DNA of 64,000 nucleotides, taken from contig OZ218964.1 in NCBI GenBank assembly GCA_965112735.1, positions 2,356,001 to 2,420,000 on the forward strand, in the 5' to 3' direction. Position 1 is the stretch's first letter. Each line of letters opens with the position of its first letter. Positions 45,078 through 57,232 of the stretch are shown here, piece by piece. The translations under genes were made by a program, and so were the position numbers. The notes beneath the pieces were generated by a model. The model saw only the letters and a list, made by a program, of their open reading frames with translations, was not told where the DNA came from and ran no database searches. Origin of the DNA: Phaeosaccion multiseriatum (taxonomy: Eukaryota > Ochrophyta, other classes).

Positions 45078-46977
45078 GGCCTGGGCATCAGCACTCCCTC
45101 CCCCGGTACGGCTCTGCCCTTCCAGCACCCCTGGACCGATTCCGAGGGCCTGGCCCCGTGGAGCACTACGAATGCTGAGGTGAGTGGTGGCGACTGCGTG
45201 AGGGGTGCGTGAGCGAGCCAAGCTTTGAGCCCCCTGCTTTCGGCTAGATACAGCCTCACCTCCTCTTTAGGAGAGCTCCACTCGCCCACTCCCTTCCCCT
45301 CCCCCGCCCGCCCCACCTCCCATACCCCATATCCCACACCCCCACAGCCGCTCAAACTCGTTCATTCTCCGGGAAGACAGGAGCTCCGCGTCATCAGCGG
45401 GAGAAGGAAAGGGAGAAGGAGAGGGGGTGGGTAGCCGCATGCCGTCGAGAGGAGAGCACGTAGACGAACTCGAAACCGAACTCGATGCCGATGCCGATGT
45501 CAATGTCGATGTCAAAGGCGCGCCCCTGGGGGAAGCAGGGGTGAGGGGTGCCTCCTCCTCCTTCTCCTCGTCCTCCCACGCTGCCTTGTTGCAGCGCATG
45601 GGTCTCGCGATACCCAACTTTGGCCATGTGCAGCAGTATGAAGACCTGCAGCGGGAGCTGGAGATGCTCAGGGGGGAGGAGGAGAAGGACGCAGGAGGAG
45701 GGAGGACCCGAGCCACTAGAGGGGAGGGCTCTAGGCGGGGACAGACGACTCCGCCTGCCAGCGCTCGGCCTCGGATGGAGGGGGGCGCCGGGCAGACCCA
45801 GGGGGGCAGGGTGAGCAGGTACGGAAGGAAGCAAGTGGCTGTAGATGAAAGCTGAGGGCTGAAGGCTGAATGATAGCATGACAGCAGCTGTCAAGGCCGA
45901 GTGGGGATGAAGGGGGGTCGGTACCAGGATGTTGGGGGGGCAAAGACGCAAAGGCGCGAAGGTGGATGATCAACAATTGAGTCCTCTTCGCCCTTCTTTC
46001 TCTCTGTCCCTTTCTCTATGTCTCTCTGGCTCTCTTTTATCTCTCCCTCTCTCTCTTCCGCCCCCCCTTCCCCTCCCTCTGTCCGTGGGCCACAGACGCG
46101 TACACCGCTCTGCTTCGACAGCAGGCCAGGCAGCGCTCGCAGCGCCGGCGCCATGAAGAGGCGGAACGAACAGCGGCAGCAGCAGCGCAGAGGGGGCAAG
46201 GGCGGCAGAGAGGGAGGGCTGCTGATGGGGGGGGCGGCGGCAGCTCTGTAGCAACAGCGGCAATCCGGTCAAGCCTCTGAGGGAGGGAAGGGAGGGAGGG
46301 AGGGAGTTGGTGATACAGAGGAAGGGAGTGAGCGAATGCGAGAGAGCGGGGTAAGCAGACCGAGATGGCACTGGACAGGAGGGCAGAGCTCGTCGAGGGC
46401 GGCAGGATGGTCGCCGTCAATGGAAGGTGAGGGGGGAGGAGGGGTGAAGGGGTGAGGGAGGAGGGGAGGGGTAAGGGAGGGAGGGAGAAAGGGGGTGAGG
46501 GAGATGATAGAGGGTAGAGTATGCTACAGATAGAACGCAGGAGGGAGTGGAGCGACGAAACGATGGGGCGACTCCCCGCAGCACGGTGGTGCGCTCTGCT
46601 CTACCCCTCTTGACATATGCTTCCTCCCTGCCTCCTTCCATCCTTCCTTCCTTCCTTCCTTCCTTCCTTACTTCCTTCCTTCCTTCCTTCCTTCCTTCCT
46701 TCCTTCCTTCCTTCCTTCCTTCCTTCCTTCCTTCCTTCCTTCCTTCCTCCCTCCCTCCCTCCCTCCCTCCCTCCCTTCCCTCCTTCCTTCCTTCTTTCCT
46801 TCCTACCTTCCTTCCTTCCTCCCTCCCTCCCGTCCTCCCTTCCTCCCTCCCTTCCTTCCTTCCTTCCTTCCTTCCTTCCTTCCTTCCTTCCTTCCTTCCT
46901 TCCTTCCTTCCTTCCTTCCTTCCTTCCTTCCTTCCTTCCTTCCTTCCTTCCTTCCTTCCTTCCTTCCTTAATTCCTT

Positions 46978-47009
<32 letters not shown>

Positions 47010-47379
47010 CCTTCCTCCTTTCCTACTTCCTTTCCTTCCACTCATTGACTTAGCAGTCCCTCTCACGACCTCCTCCCATCCTCTCTTCTCTCTCTCTCCA
47101 CTCTCTCCATCCTCTCCTCCCCCTCCCCTCTGTCCACCCTTTCTCCCCTGCTGCCAGAGCAAGTACGCATCATCGAAGAAGATCCTTCTGCCGCCGCCAC
47201 CGGATCGCCTTTCTTGCACAGAGACCGTTCCAGATCGGTACAACACCTTCGACCTGCCCCCTTGGAGTCAACGCGGAGCGGTCTGCGATCGTTCCGGGCC
47301 TCGCGATCCCCCGGGATGGAGGGGAGGGGGCGGGAGGAGGATACGTTGGGTGGAGGGCCAGGGGGAGGGGGGAGCATGA
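45078..47379 (+). pseudogene. Family C copy VIII, exon D lost
   Basis: Proposed exons: A 45078-45208, B 45348-45810, C 46096-46195, E 47158-47379. A is 131 bp; just before it there is a 3-nt gain (ctgctgcag). B is out of phase by small deletions near 45690. The C donor is GC. D is lost at the same junction as VII (about 46350). E starts with a 2-nt deletion (AGCAAG for AGAACAAG), then is open. Confidence 0.45.
46633..47040. repeat. (TTCC)n array, copy VIII
   Basis: About 408 bp with CTCCC, TTAC and TGCC variants. Confidence 0.95.
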
Positions 47380-48798
47380 GCCATCGGAGCGTTCTCAATC
47401 TCGCCATGGGGGGGGGGGGAGAAGCTCTGTCTATGGCTCAAACACTCAGGAGGGGGAGGAGGAGGAGGGGGGCGTCACAAATGGCTTCAGTACCACCACA
47501 CCAGGAGAGGGAGAGGGGGCTGGGAGGGGAGGGCAAGGTATTGGACTTGGGGATCAGCAGAGGCCCATTGGAAGCCCCGTCACAGGGACGGGCAGGAGAG
47601 AGGAGGAGGAGGTATCATTGGTGGTAGTGGTGGTGGCGGCGGGGTTGGTGTTAGGCCAGAGTCAGCCCCTGTGAGTCGGGGGGGGAGGGAAGGCGGGGGT
47701 AGCGGGGGAGAGGAGGGAGGGACACCGCGAGCGAGGGTAGCAGGGGGAGGGGCAAGAGGAGGAGTAGGAGGAAGAGGACGAGGAAGTGGAGGATGAGGAA
47801 GAGGCAGGCACGGCAGGTAGACGAGGAACCCATCCTCACTCACTCACTCACTCACTCACTCACTCACTCACTCACTCACTCACTCACTCACTCACTCACT
47901 CACCCACTCACTCATGCACCACGTATTCACTTTCTAGCTCTATTCTATAAGCGAAGTCCAGAGAGCAAATGCAATACACATGCTTCTCCAAGGTCGAGAG
48001 GCAAGCAGCAAGATTCACAGATGGATACAATTGCGGCACTCCGTATCCACTGCCTCCCCGCTACTCTCTTCCGTCCGCTGGGAAACATGGCTCACCCGTA
48101 CGCTTCTATCTGATCCCCACTTGATATTGCCGAGGGGGCAGAAATAGAGACCAAGAAGTAGCAGAGCACTGTGGAAGTCACTGAGTACCAGCTCATCTTG
48201 TTAGTTTACGTAATCTTTCGTAATAGCAAAGTGTTTCATCAGTCACTGAGTACGCGTAGACTCGATTGGGCGGAGCTTACCTACTGCCTCCACAGGGGCA
48301 CAACCCCCGCCTAGGACCTGGCGTTCACCTTCACCACTCTGTGTTTAGCAGGGCAGTACCCTTCTCTAATAATCTGTGACTACTTGCTGTGCCCGCATGC
48401 CCCACCCAGGAAGGAAGCCCTCGGCCTCTATCCATCGGGATTACACTCTCCCCCCTCTAAACGAGCTGACCTTCCCTCTCACCCCCCCCCCCTCAACCTA
48501 TACACTTCAACCATTGGTCCCATAAGCTACACACGTCACTCCCCTCCCCCCCGGACCCCCATCCTCCTGCGGTACTCTGACTCCTCTCTGCGACAGAGCA
48601 TCGCAATCACTTCACCGCTCTTACACCAAGCCAGTGTGCCGTGGGCTGTCTCTCTCGCATCGCATCCTGATGTACAGGCTCACTCGCATGGGCTGCATGA
48701 CTGGCTGGTGCAAGCGAGCAAGCTGGAGCGGTACTCTTTCGTTGCCAAAGTCGTCACTGCCCCTACCAGCCCCCACCTCGCACATCCCTCCTACTCGC
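47380..48798. other. 3' region between family C copy VIII and ANK 11
   Basis: Gly-rich tail, CACT array, then the conserved long-unit spacer nearly identical to the one after copy IV (paired agtcactgagtac boxes near 48177 and 48240), then ANK 3' flank. Confidence 0.45.
47836..47914. repeat. (CACT)n array
   Basis: About 79 bp, near-identical in layout to the array at 26207-26284. Confidence 0.95.
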
Positions 48799-49959
48799 TC
48801 AGCCCATCTCCTCCGCCATGCTCTCCCACGTCTCGCTCCCCACACTCCAGGGCCTCTCCAGCGGCAGGATTCCGCTCTCCTTGCCGAAGGTCGGATCCGT
48901 CCTTCGCATGAGGTCCAGCGCGGTTTGGGACCGGAAGAAGGCTGCTGCCGCCTCCATAAGTCGCTGCTCAATGTCCCGGCCGAGCTGATTCCGCCGTGCC
49001 CCAGCCAATACCTTGTCCACCGAAGCACCGGCCGAGAGGAGCTGCCGCGCTATCCCGTGCTGGTCATTGTGGATGGCAGCAAGGAGAGGAGTCATACCGG
49101 TTGCTGTGGTCGTATCGATGGGGGATCCCGCAGAGATGAGACGAGCGACGACGGCCTCGTGCCTATTGTATGCTGCAAGGTAGAGGGCTGAAGCGCCAAT
49201 GTTGGTTCGTTTGTCCACACGTGCTCCCGCAGAAAGAAGCTTCTCCACCACGGCGTCGTGTCCCTGTAGAGAGGCACCGAGAAGAGGAGTGGAACCTTCG
49301 AGGTCAGCCTTGTCGATGCTGGCGTGGGCCCTGATGAGCTGCTGTACGATACCCGCATGCCCATTAATCGATGCCGCCAGAAGCGGAGTAGTCCCGAGAT
49401 AACTTGCGTGGTTCACATCCGCTTGGGCTGCGATGAGGAGCCTTACAACAGAGCCATGTCCGTTCTGAGAGGCCATCCAAATCGGAGAACAACCGTGTTC
49501 CTCCGCCAAGTCGACGTTAGCACGCGCCGAGAGCAGCTGCTGCACTGTCGTAGAGTGCCCCATTACTGATGCTGCAATCAAGGGAGTAGCGCCTGTGGCA
49601 TCCACTTGGTCGACAGGGGCTCCAATATCCAACAGCCGCCTCACCACCTGATCGCGTCCGTTGCCGCTAGCGGCTATCAACGGCGTGCTTCCGTGAGGTC
49701 CCTGTCTGGTGCTGAAGGAGGCCCTTTCCCGCAGCAGCAGGTCCACGACATCCAGTCGACCGTATTGTGCAGCCACAAGCATTGCGGTATATCCCTCTTC
49801 GTCGATAGGCTGATCTAAGCTCGCTTTGCCATGTTTGGCGATGAGCTTGGTAACCACCGCTCTTACATTGGGGAAGCTGTCTTCTCTGTCCAGGGCCTGA
49901 CCTAGCCGCCGCGCCTGGTGTTGTGGAGGGCAGCGAATTCGGGGGGGAGAGACGCACAT
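48799..49959 (-). CDS. Ankyrin-repeat protein, copy 11
   Basis: 386 codons; start MCVSPPRIRCPPQ is a hybrid of the copy 1 type (RIRC) and the main type (SPP). Repeats 1-2 match copy 4 (RERASFSTRQGP), repeats 3-4 match copy 9, and the end matches copies 4/5. Eight repeats. A splice acceptor before 49989 (CAAG then CAG) and candidate exon 1 at 50243-50272 are in phase. Confidence 0.85.
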   Translation of the reverse strand: MCVSPPRIRCPPQHQARRLGQALDREDSFPNVRAVVTKLIAKHGKASLDQPIDEEGYTAMLVAAQYGRLDVVDLLLRERASFSTRQGPHGSTPLIAASGNGRDQVVRRLLDIGAPVDQVDATGATPLIAASVMGHSTTVQQLLSARANVDLAEEHGCSPIWMASQNGHGSVVRLLIAAQADVNHASYLGTTPLLAASINGHAGIVQQLIRAHASIDKADLEGSTPLLGASLQGHDAVVEKLLSAGARVDKRTNIGASALYLAAYNRHEAVVARLISAGSPIDTTTATGMTPLLAAIHNDQHGIARQLLSAGASVDKVLAGARRNQLGRDIEQRLMEAAAAFFRSQTALDLMRRTDPTFGKESGILPLERPWSVGSETWESMAEEMG

Positions 49960-49989
49960 GCATAGGATAAAAGGATCAACAGGAAGCTG

Positions 49990-50389
49990 CTTGACTGCTT
50001 CGATAAGTTAGCATCCCACCTCAGGGATCGTATCCGAAATGCCCCCCCTCGCTTTGCTCTCTCCGAAACACAGATATTTCCTCAAAAGCGGGGGAGAGGC
50101 GCATACACCGGATAAAAAGGGAACGGAGAGCTGCCCACTGCGTCGTCACGTGAGAATCCCACCGCAGCTTCCATATCTGCATAAGGACTCTCTCTATGCT
50201 CTATTCTTTCCTAAGGACTTACAGGAGGGCGCTAGGTCGTACCTCGGGCGTTAACGTTGCCTGCTGCGCCATGGTGAGCAAGCGGCCCCTCCCTTGAGAC
50301 GGTAGTGCTGACAAGGGGGCTACAGAAGGCCCTCTCCGCGCCTGCTGTGCAGTAGTCGGTCGCTCTGCCTTTTATATGGCCTCCTCATT
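49990..50389. other. 5' spacer of ANK copy 11
   Basis: ANK exon 1 (50243-50272, minus) and the conserved gagcaagcggcccctccc block. The stretch is shorter than in other units (the cctaaggac to aggagggcg part is trimmed). Confidence 0.4.
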
Positions 50390-50943
50390 ATTTTTTTTTC
50401 TCTTGTCTAAAAGTAACGTCTCCACCGCCCCGGGGGACAAAAGTTGATACCATTCTGTGGCGAGTGTTTTGATATTGCTGTTCCATCAAAAGGGACGAGA
50501 TGGTACCTCGTGGGGTCATAGTGGATGTCTCCACCCTGGCCCTCCATGCCTACCTGTGGCACCCCATACTTGGTGCGCTTGGTGGCTTCAGCCTTCTTGG
50601 CTGCCGCAAGTGCCTCCTTCGAGGCCTTGGCCCTATTGGTGATGTTGGCGGCATCAGTGAGCGTGATGTCGATCATCAGGGACTTGTGGCCATCCCCATA
50701 GTACTCGTGGTCAGATGGAAGCTCGAACATCCTGGGGGGAGTCACGATGTCCATCTCCATCTGTTTGGCCACGTGGGCGTCACCCCTCACGCCGTTGCCC
50801 CCCCCTTTCCCTTGTCTCGCGGTGACGGTTCGTTCCCTCATGAAGGGGAAGCCGATGTTCTGCACTATCCCTCTGCCCAGGCCCTCGCTCTTCATCAACG
50901 CGACAAGTGCCTTCTGCACAGCATTGGAGGTCTCGGAAGGCAT
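50390..50943 (-). mobile_element. Retroelement-like fragment R3, intact frame
   Basis: The only copy with one uninterrupted frame, 50407-50943 (178 aa, minus), because it lacks the agtc insertion of R1, R2 and R4. It begins MPSETSNAVQKALVALMKSE, then MRERTVTARQGKGGGNG, FELPSDHEYYGDGHKSLMID, an Ala/Lys helix and YHLVPFDGT. GC3 is high throughout, as expected for real coding sequence. A T-run at 50391-50400 gives an A-rich tail on the minus strand. It could be a fragment of a non-LTR reverse transcriptase end domain or an unrelated small gene. Confidence 0.5.
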
Positions 50944-51574
50944 TGGGTTTGGTGATCCGATTCACAGATCCCGATCCCAGGGGGGGGGAGTTCCTTGCGT
51001 GGGCGAGAGGGCAGAGGCTGTGCTGAGTGCGCGCAGACGCGACCGCGCAGCTGCTGCTTAGATGAGCGGAGCTTGCCTTTGGCTTCCACACGAGCACAAC
51101 CCCCGCCTATGACCTGGCGTTCACCTTTACAATTGTGTGTTTCTAAGCTACGACTCTTTGCTGTGCCCCGCATGCCCCACCCAGGAAGGAAGCCCTCGGC
51201 CTCTATCCATCGGGATTGCACTTCTCCCCCCTCCACATGAGCTGACCTTCCCTCTCACCCCCCCCCCCCTCAAGCTATACACTGCATCCATTGGGCCCGT
51301 AAGCTACACACGTGACTCCCCTCCCCCCCGGACCCCCTACCTCCTCTACTCCGACTCCTCTCTGCGACAGAGCATCGCAATCACTTCACCGCTCTTACAC
51401 CAAGCCAGTGTGCCGTGGGCTGTCTCTCTCTCGTATCGCATCCTGATGTACAGGTTCACTCGCATGGGCTGCATGACTGGCTGGTGCAAGCGAGGAAGCT
51501 GGAGCGGTACCCTTTCGCTGCCAAAGTCGTCGTTGCCCCTACCAGCCCCCACCTCGCACATCCCTCCTACTCGC
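50944..51574. other. Spacer between R3 and ANK 12
   Basis: Retroelement-unit type spacer: G-run near 50982, gcgcagacgcgaccgcgcag near 51029, C-run near 51259, then ANK 3' flank. No gene seen. Confidence 0.45.
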
Positions 51575-52735
51575 TCAGCCCATCTCCTCCGCCATGCTTT
51601 CCCACGTCTCGCTCCCCACACTCCAGGGCCTCTCCAGCGGCAGGATTCCGCTCTCCTTGCCGAAGGTCGGATCCGTCCTTCGCATGAGGTCCAGCGCGGT
51701 TTGGGACCAGAAGAAGGCTGCTGCCGCCTCCATAAGTCGCTGCTCAATGTCCCGGCCGAGCTGACGCCGCCGTGCCCAAGCCAAGGCCTTGTCCACCGAA
51801 GCACCGGCCGAGAGGAGCTGCCGCGCAGTCCCGTGGTGGTCATTGTAGATGGCAGCAAGGAGAGGGGTGGCACCGTTTGGTGCTGTGACATGGATGGGGG
51901 ATCCCGCAGAGATGAGACGAGCGACGGCGGCCTCGCGCCCATTCTGCGCTGCAAGGTAGAGGGGTGTAGCGCCATTGTTGGTCCTTTTGCCCACACGTGC
52001 TCCCGCAGAAAGAAGCTTCTCCACCACGGCGTCGTGCCCTTCCTGACAGGCAACGTGAAGAGGAGTAGCACCTTGGAGGTCAGCCTTGTCGATGCTGGCG
52101 TGGGCCCTGATGAGCTGCTGTACGATACCCGCATGCCCTTGGAACGATGCCTTCGAAAGCGGAGTAGTCCCGTCATTATCTGCGTTGTTCACATCCCCTT
52201 GGGCTGAGATGAGGAGCCTAACAACAGAGCCATATCCGTTCTCAGAGGCCACCCAAATCGGAGAGAAGCCCTGCTTGTCCGCCAAGTCGACGTTAGCGCG
52301 CGCCGAGAGCAGCTGCTGCACTGTCGTGGAGTGCCCCATAGTTGATGCTGCAATCAAGGGAGTAAATCCTCTGGCATCCGCTTGGTCGACAGGGGCTCCA
52401 ATGTCCAACAGCCGCCTCACCACCTGATCGCGTCCGTTGCCGCTAGCTATTATCAATGGCGTGTCTCCGACGAGCCCGCATCTGGTGCGGAAGGAGGCCC
52501 CTTCCCGCAGCAGAAAGTCCATGACATCCAGCCGACCGTGTTGTGCAGCCCTCAACATTGCGGTATATCCTTCTTCGTCGATAAGCTGATCCAAACTCGC
52601 TTTGCCATGTTTGGCGATGAGCTTCAGAACCACCGCTCTCACATTGCGGAAGCTGTCCCCTCTACGCAGGGCCTGCCCCAGCTGCCGCGCCTGGTGTTGT
52701 TGAGAATAACGATGTCGGGGGGGAGAGGCGCACAT
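51575..52735 (-). CDS. Ankyrin-repeat protein, copy 12
   Basis: 386 codons from the Met-Cys start; the frame is open upstream to 52795. Eight repeats with several private changes (ADKQGFSPIWVASENGYGS, QGDVNNADNDG, AWARRRQ, FFWSQ). A splice acceptor before 52765 and candidate exon 1 at 53030-53062 are in phase. Divergent from the most reduced family C copy (IX). Confidence 0.85.
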   Translation of the reverse strand: MCASPPRHRYSQQHQARQLGQALRRGDSFRNVRAVVLKLIAKHGKASLDQLIDEEGYTAMLRAAQHGRLDVMDFLLREGASFRTRCGLVGDTPLIIASGNGRDQVVRRLLDIGAPVDQADARGFTPLIAASTMGHSTTVQQLLSARANVDLADKQGFSPIWVASENGYGSVVRLLISAQGDVNNADNDGTTPLSKASFQGHAGIVQQLIRAHASIDKADLQGATPLHVACQEGHDAVVEKLLSAGARVGKRTNNGATPLYLAAQNGREAAVARLISAGSPIHVTAPNGATPLLAAIYNDHHGTARQLLSAGASVDKALAWARRRQLGRDIEQRLMEAAAAFFWSQTALDLMRRTDPTFGKESGILPLERPWSVGSETWESMAEEMG

Positions 52736-52765
52736 GCATAGGATAAAGGGGTCAACAGGAAGCTG

Positions 52766-53403
52766 CTTGACTGCTTCGATACGTGCGCATCCCACCTCAG
52801 GGATCGTATCCGAAAAGCCCCCCCTCGCTTTTCTCTCTCCGAAACACAGTCAGAGTCCATCTATTTCCTCAAAGCGGGGGAGAGGCCCATACACCGGATA
52901 AAAAGGGAACGGAGAGCTGCCCACTGCGTCGACACGTGAGCTTCCCATCGCAGCTTCCGTACCCGCACAAGGACCCTCTCTATGCTCTATTCTTTCCTAA
53001 GGATTTATCACATCTCATATAGGTCGTACCTCGGGCGTTAACGTTGCCTGCTGCTGCGCCATGGTGAGCAAGCGGCCCCTCCCTTGAGACGGTAGTGCTG
53101 ACAAGGGGGCTACAGGAGGCCTTCTCCCTGCTGCGCCTGCTGTGCAGTAGTTCGTCGCTCTGTCTTTTGTATCAGGCCTCCTCCCGCTGATATGTTTAGT
53201 TATGGAGGCCTCTGAAGGCATTGGGTTTGGTGATCCGATTTTCACAGATCCCGATCCCAGGGGGGTGCGAGAGCAAGCAGAGCCGGGGGGGGTCAGTGGG
53301 AGGAGAAGGAGAAGGGCAAGCAGGAGCAGGAGCCGCTGTATGGACTCCTCTCCCTCCCGCGAGACCAGCGGAGCCCTTCAGCTTCTCCCCCCTTCTCCTG
53401 CAG
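52766..53403. promoter_or_regulatory. Divergent spacer, ANK 12 / family C copy IX
   Basis: ANK exon 1 (53030-53062, minus). The gaggagggcgcta stretch is deleted here. The G-run is interrupted (ggggggtgcgagag near 53260), as in the spacer of copy X. Confidence 0.4.
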
Positions 53404-55122
53404 GGCCTGGGCATCAGCACTCCCTCCCCCGGTACGGCTCGGCTCTTCCAGCACCCCTGGACCGATTCCGAGGGCCTGGCCCCGTGGTGCACCACGAATG
53501 CTGAGGTGAGTGGTGGCGACTGCGTGAGGGGTTCGTGAGCAAGCCAAGCTGTGAGCCCCCTGCTTTCGGCTAGATACAGCCTCACCTCCTCTTGAGGAGA
53601 GCTCCACTCGCCCACTCGCTTCCCCTCCCCCGCCAGTTCTGCAGCAACAGCGGCAATCCGGTCAAGCCTCTGCGGTGAGGGAGGGAGTTGGAGATACAGA
53701 GGGAGGGAGTGAGCGAGTGCTAGAGTGATGGAGGGAGTGAGGTAGAGTGAAAGGGGGTGAAAGCGTGAGGGAGTTGAATTGGAGCGGGAGGAAGTGAGGG
53801 AGCGAGAGCGGGGGGGGGGAGGAAGGAAGAAGGGTAGCAGCGCCGCCAGCATGGCAGTGAGGTCTCGCAACAGAGAAGACAGCGATGTGTGTATTGAATG
53901 AGTAATTGATGCCCTCGGTCCTGTGTGTGCTCTGCTCCTCTGCCGCTCTGCCGCACCATTCATGTCTGCTCGATCCTGCTCTACGCGGCTCTGTCCTTAC
54001 TCCTCATGTCTCATCCCAAAGGCCAAGCTTCGGAGTCGTCGGGAGAAGCAGCAGCGGCGGAGCAGCGGCCATCGCGGCGACAGGCGTGGTTGGATCCAGC
54101 ACGGCCAGGGAAGGAGCAAGGCCGGTGACGGCTGCTGCTGCTGTACTACCAACTGCTGTATCTCGAGACGAGGTGCTGGAGTGGAGTAAGCAGATCGAGA
54201 TGGCACTGGACAGGAGGGCAGAGCTCGTCGAGGGCGGCAAGATGTTCGCCGTCAATGGAAGGTGAGGGGGAAGGGGGGTGAAGGGGTGAGGGAGGGAGGG
54301 AGGGAGGGTGTGAGGGAGGGTGTGAGGGAGGGAGGGAGGGACCGAAAGAGGGGATGGAGCGACGAAACGATGGGGCGACTCCCCGCAGCACCGTGGTGCG
54401 TTCTGCTCTACCCCTCTTGACATACGCTTCCTCCCTGCCTCCATCCTCCCTTCCGTCCTTCCTTCCTTCCTTCCTTCCTTCCTTCCTTCCATCCTTCCTT
54501 CCTTCCTTCCTTCCTTCCTTCCTTCCTTCCTTCCTTCCTTCCTTCCTTCCTTCCTTCCTTCCTTCCTTCCTTCCTTCCTTCCTTCCTTCCTTCCTTCCTT
54601 CCTTCCTTCCTTCCTTCCTTCCTTCCTTCCTTCCTTCCTTCCTTCCTTCCTTCCTTCCTTCCTTCCTTCCTTCCTTCCTTCCTTCCTTCCTTCCTTCCTT
54701 CCTTCCTTCCTTCCTTCCTTCCTTCCATGCTTCCTTCCTTCCTTCCTTCCCTCGTTCGTTCGTTCGTTCGTTCCACTCATTGACTTAGCGTTGACTCTGA
54801 CGACCTCCCCTCCCCCTCTCTTCTCTTCGCCACCCTCTCCACCCTCTCCTCTCTGTCCACGCTTCCTCCCCTTTTCCCCCTGCTGCAAGGGAACAAGTAC
54901 GCATCATCGAAGAAGATCCTTCCGCCGCCGCCACCGGAGCGCCTTCCTTGCACAGAGACCGTTCCAGATGGGACAGCCGGATGCAACAGTGTGGACCCGC
55001 CCCCTTGGAGGTAGCGCGGAGCGGTCTGCGATCGTTCCGGGCCTCGCGATCACCCGGGGTGGAGGGGAGGGGGCGGGAGGAGGATACGTTGGGTGGAGGG
55101 CCAGGGGGGGAGGGGAGCATGA
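53404..55122 (+). pseudogene. Family C copy IX, exons B and C lost
   Basis: Proposed exons: A 53404-53534, D 54022-54185, E 54890-55122. At about 53634 the intron after exon A joins the agttctgcagcaacagcgg sequence that lies after exon C in other copies, so B and C are deleted. D is out of phase (164 bp) but keeps a GTAAGC donor. The E acceptor is GCAAG instead of GCCAG. A functional product is unlikely. Confidence 0.5.
54440..54774. repeat. (TTCC)n array, copy IX
   Basis: About 335 bp, very pure, ending in a (TTCG) run at about 54751-54772. Confidence 0.95.
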
Positions 55123-56164
55123 GCCATCGCAGCGTTCTCAATCTCGCCATTGGGGGGGGGGGGGAAGCTCTGTCTATGGCTCCAACACTCAGTAGGAGGA
55201 AGAGAATGAGGAAGTGGAGGAAGAGGCAGGCACGGCAGGTAGACGGGGAACCCATCCTCACTCCCTCACTCACCCACTCGCTCATGCACCAAAGTATTCA
55301 CTTTCTAGCTCTATTCTATAAGCGAAGTCCAGAGAGCAAATGCAATACACATGCTTCTCCAAGGTCGAGAGGCAAGCAGCAAGATTCACAGATGGATACA
55401 ATTGCGGTACTCCGTATCCACTGCCTCCCCGCTACTCTCTTCCGTCCGCTGGGAAACAGTGCTCACCCGTACGCTTCTTTCTGATCCCCACTTGACATTG
55501 CCGAGGGGGCAGAAATAGAGACCAAGAAGTAGCAGAGCACTGGGGAAGTCACTGAGTACTAGCTTATCTCGTGAAGTTACGTAATCTTTCGTAATTACAA
55601 AGTGTTTCATCAGTCACTGAGTACGCATAGACTCGATTGGGCGGAGCTTGCCCTTTGTCTCCACACGAGCCCAACCCCCGCCTAGGACCTGGCGTTCACC
55701 TTTGCCATTGTGTGTTTACCCATAACAACTCTTTTCTAAGCTGTGACTACTTGCTGTGCCCTGCATGCCCCACCCAGGAAGGAAGCCCTCGGCCTCTATC
55801 CATCGGGATTACAATCTCTCCCCCCTTCAAACGAGCTGACACTCCCTCTCACCCCCCCCCCCTCAAGCTATACACTGCATCCATTGGTCCCTTAAGCTAC
55901 ACACGTGACTCCCCCCCCCCCCCGGACCCCCTACCTCCTGTACTCCGACTCCTCTCTGCGACAGAGCATCGCAATCACTTCACCGCTCTTACAACAAGCC
56001 AGTGTGCTGTGGACAGTCTCTCTCTCGCATCGCATTCTGATTTACAGGCTCACTCGCATGGGCTGCATGACTGGTGCAAGCGAGCAAGCTGGAGCGGTAC
56101 TCTTTCGTTGCCAAAGTCGTCGTTGCCCCTACCAGCCCCCACCTCGCACATCCCTCCTACTCGC
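55123..56164. other. 3' region between family C copy IX and ANK 13
   Basis: The Gly-rich tail is mostly deleted (jumps from the SNTQ codons to gaggaagagaatgagg near 55200). A short CACT run near 55257-55286, then the long-unit spacer and ANK 3' flank. Confidence 0.45.
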
Positions 56165-57232
56165 TCAGCCCATCTCCTCCGCCATGCTCTCCCACGTCTC
56201 GCTCCCCACACTCCAGGGCCTCTCCAGCGGCAGGATTCCGCTCTCCTTGCCGAAGGTCGGATCCGTCCTTCGCATGAGGTCCAGCGCGGTTTGGGACCGG
56301 AAGAAGGCTGCTGCCGCCTCCATAAGTCGATGCTCAATGTCCCGGCCGAGCTGATTCCGCCGTGCCCCAGCCAATGCCTTGTCCACCGAAGCACCGGCCG
56401 AGAGGAGCTGCCGCGCTATCCCGTGCTGGTCATTGTGGATGGCAGCAAGGAGAGGAGTCATAGCGGTTGCTGTGGTCGTATCGATGGGGGATCCCGCAGA
56501 GATGAGACGAGCGACGACGGCCTCGCGCCTATTGTACGCTGCAAGGTAGAGGGCTGAAGCGCCAATGTTGGTTCGTTTGTCCACACGTGCTCCCGCAGAA
56601 AGAAGCTTCTCCACCACGGCGTCGTGTCCCTGTAGAGAGGCACCGAGAAGAGGAGTGGAACCTTCGAGGTCAGCCTTGTCGATGCTGGCGTGGGCCCAGA
56701 TGAGCTGCTGTACGATGCCCGCATGCCCATTAATCGATGCCGCCAGAAGCGGAGTAGCCCCGAGATAACTTGCGTGGTTCACATCCGCTTGGGCTGAGAT
56801 GAGGTGCCTTACAATAGATCCATGTCCTTTCTGAGAGGCATACCAAATCGGAGAATAACCGTGTTCCTCCGCCAAGTCGACGTTAGCACGCGCCGAGAGC
56901 AGCTGCTGCACTGTCGTAGAGTGCCCCATTACTGATGCTGCAATCAAGGGAGTAGCGCCTGTGGCATCCACTTGGTCGACAGGGGCTCCAATGTCCAACA
57001 GCCACCTCACCACCTGATCGCGTCCGCCGCCGCTAGATACTATCAATGGCGTGTGTCCGACGAGCCCGCATCTGGTGCGGAAGGAGGCCCCTTCGCGCAG
57101 CAGAAAGTCCATGACATCCAGCCGACCGTGTTGTGCAGCCCTCAACATTGCGGTGTATCCTTCTTCGTCGACAGGCTGATCCAAACTCGCTTTGCCATGT
57201 TTGGCGATGAGCTCCCCAACCACCGCTCTCAC
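56165..57232 (-). pseudogene. Ankyrin-repeat protein, copy 13, N-terminus frameshifted
   Basis: 355 codons open from an internal Met (MRAVVGEL), eight repeats and tail (DIEHRL variant). A G-run of seven instead of six near 57307-57313 shifts the Met-Cys frame. Near-identical to copy 5 in the body but broken by a different 1-nt change. Candidate exon 1 at 57591-57620. Confidence 0.6.
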
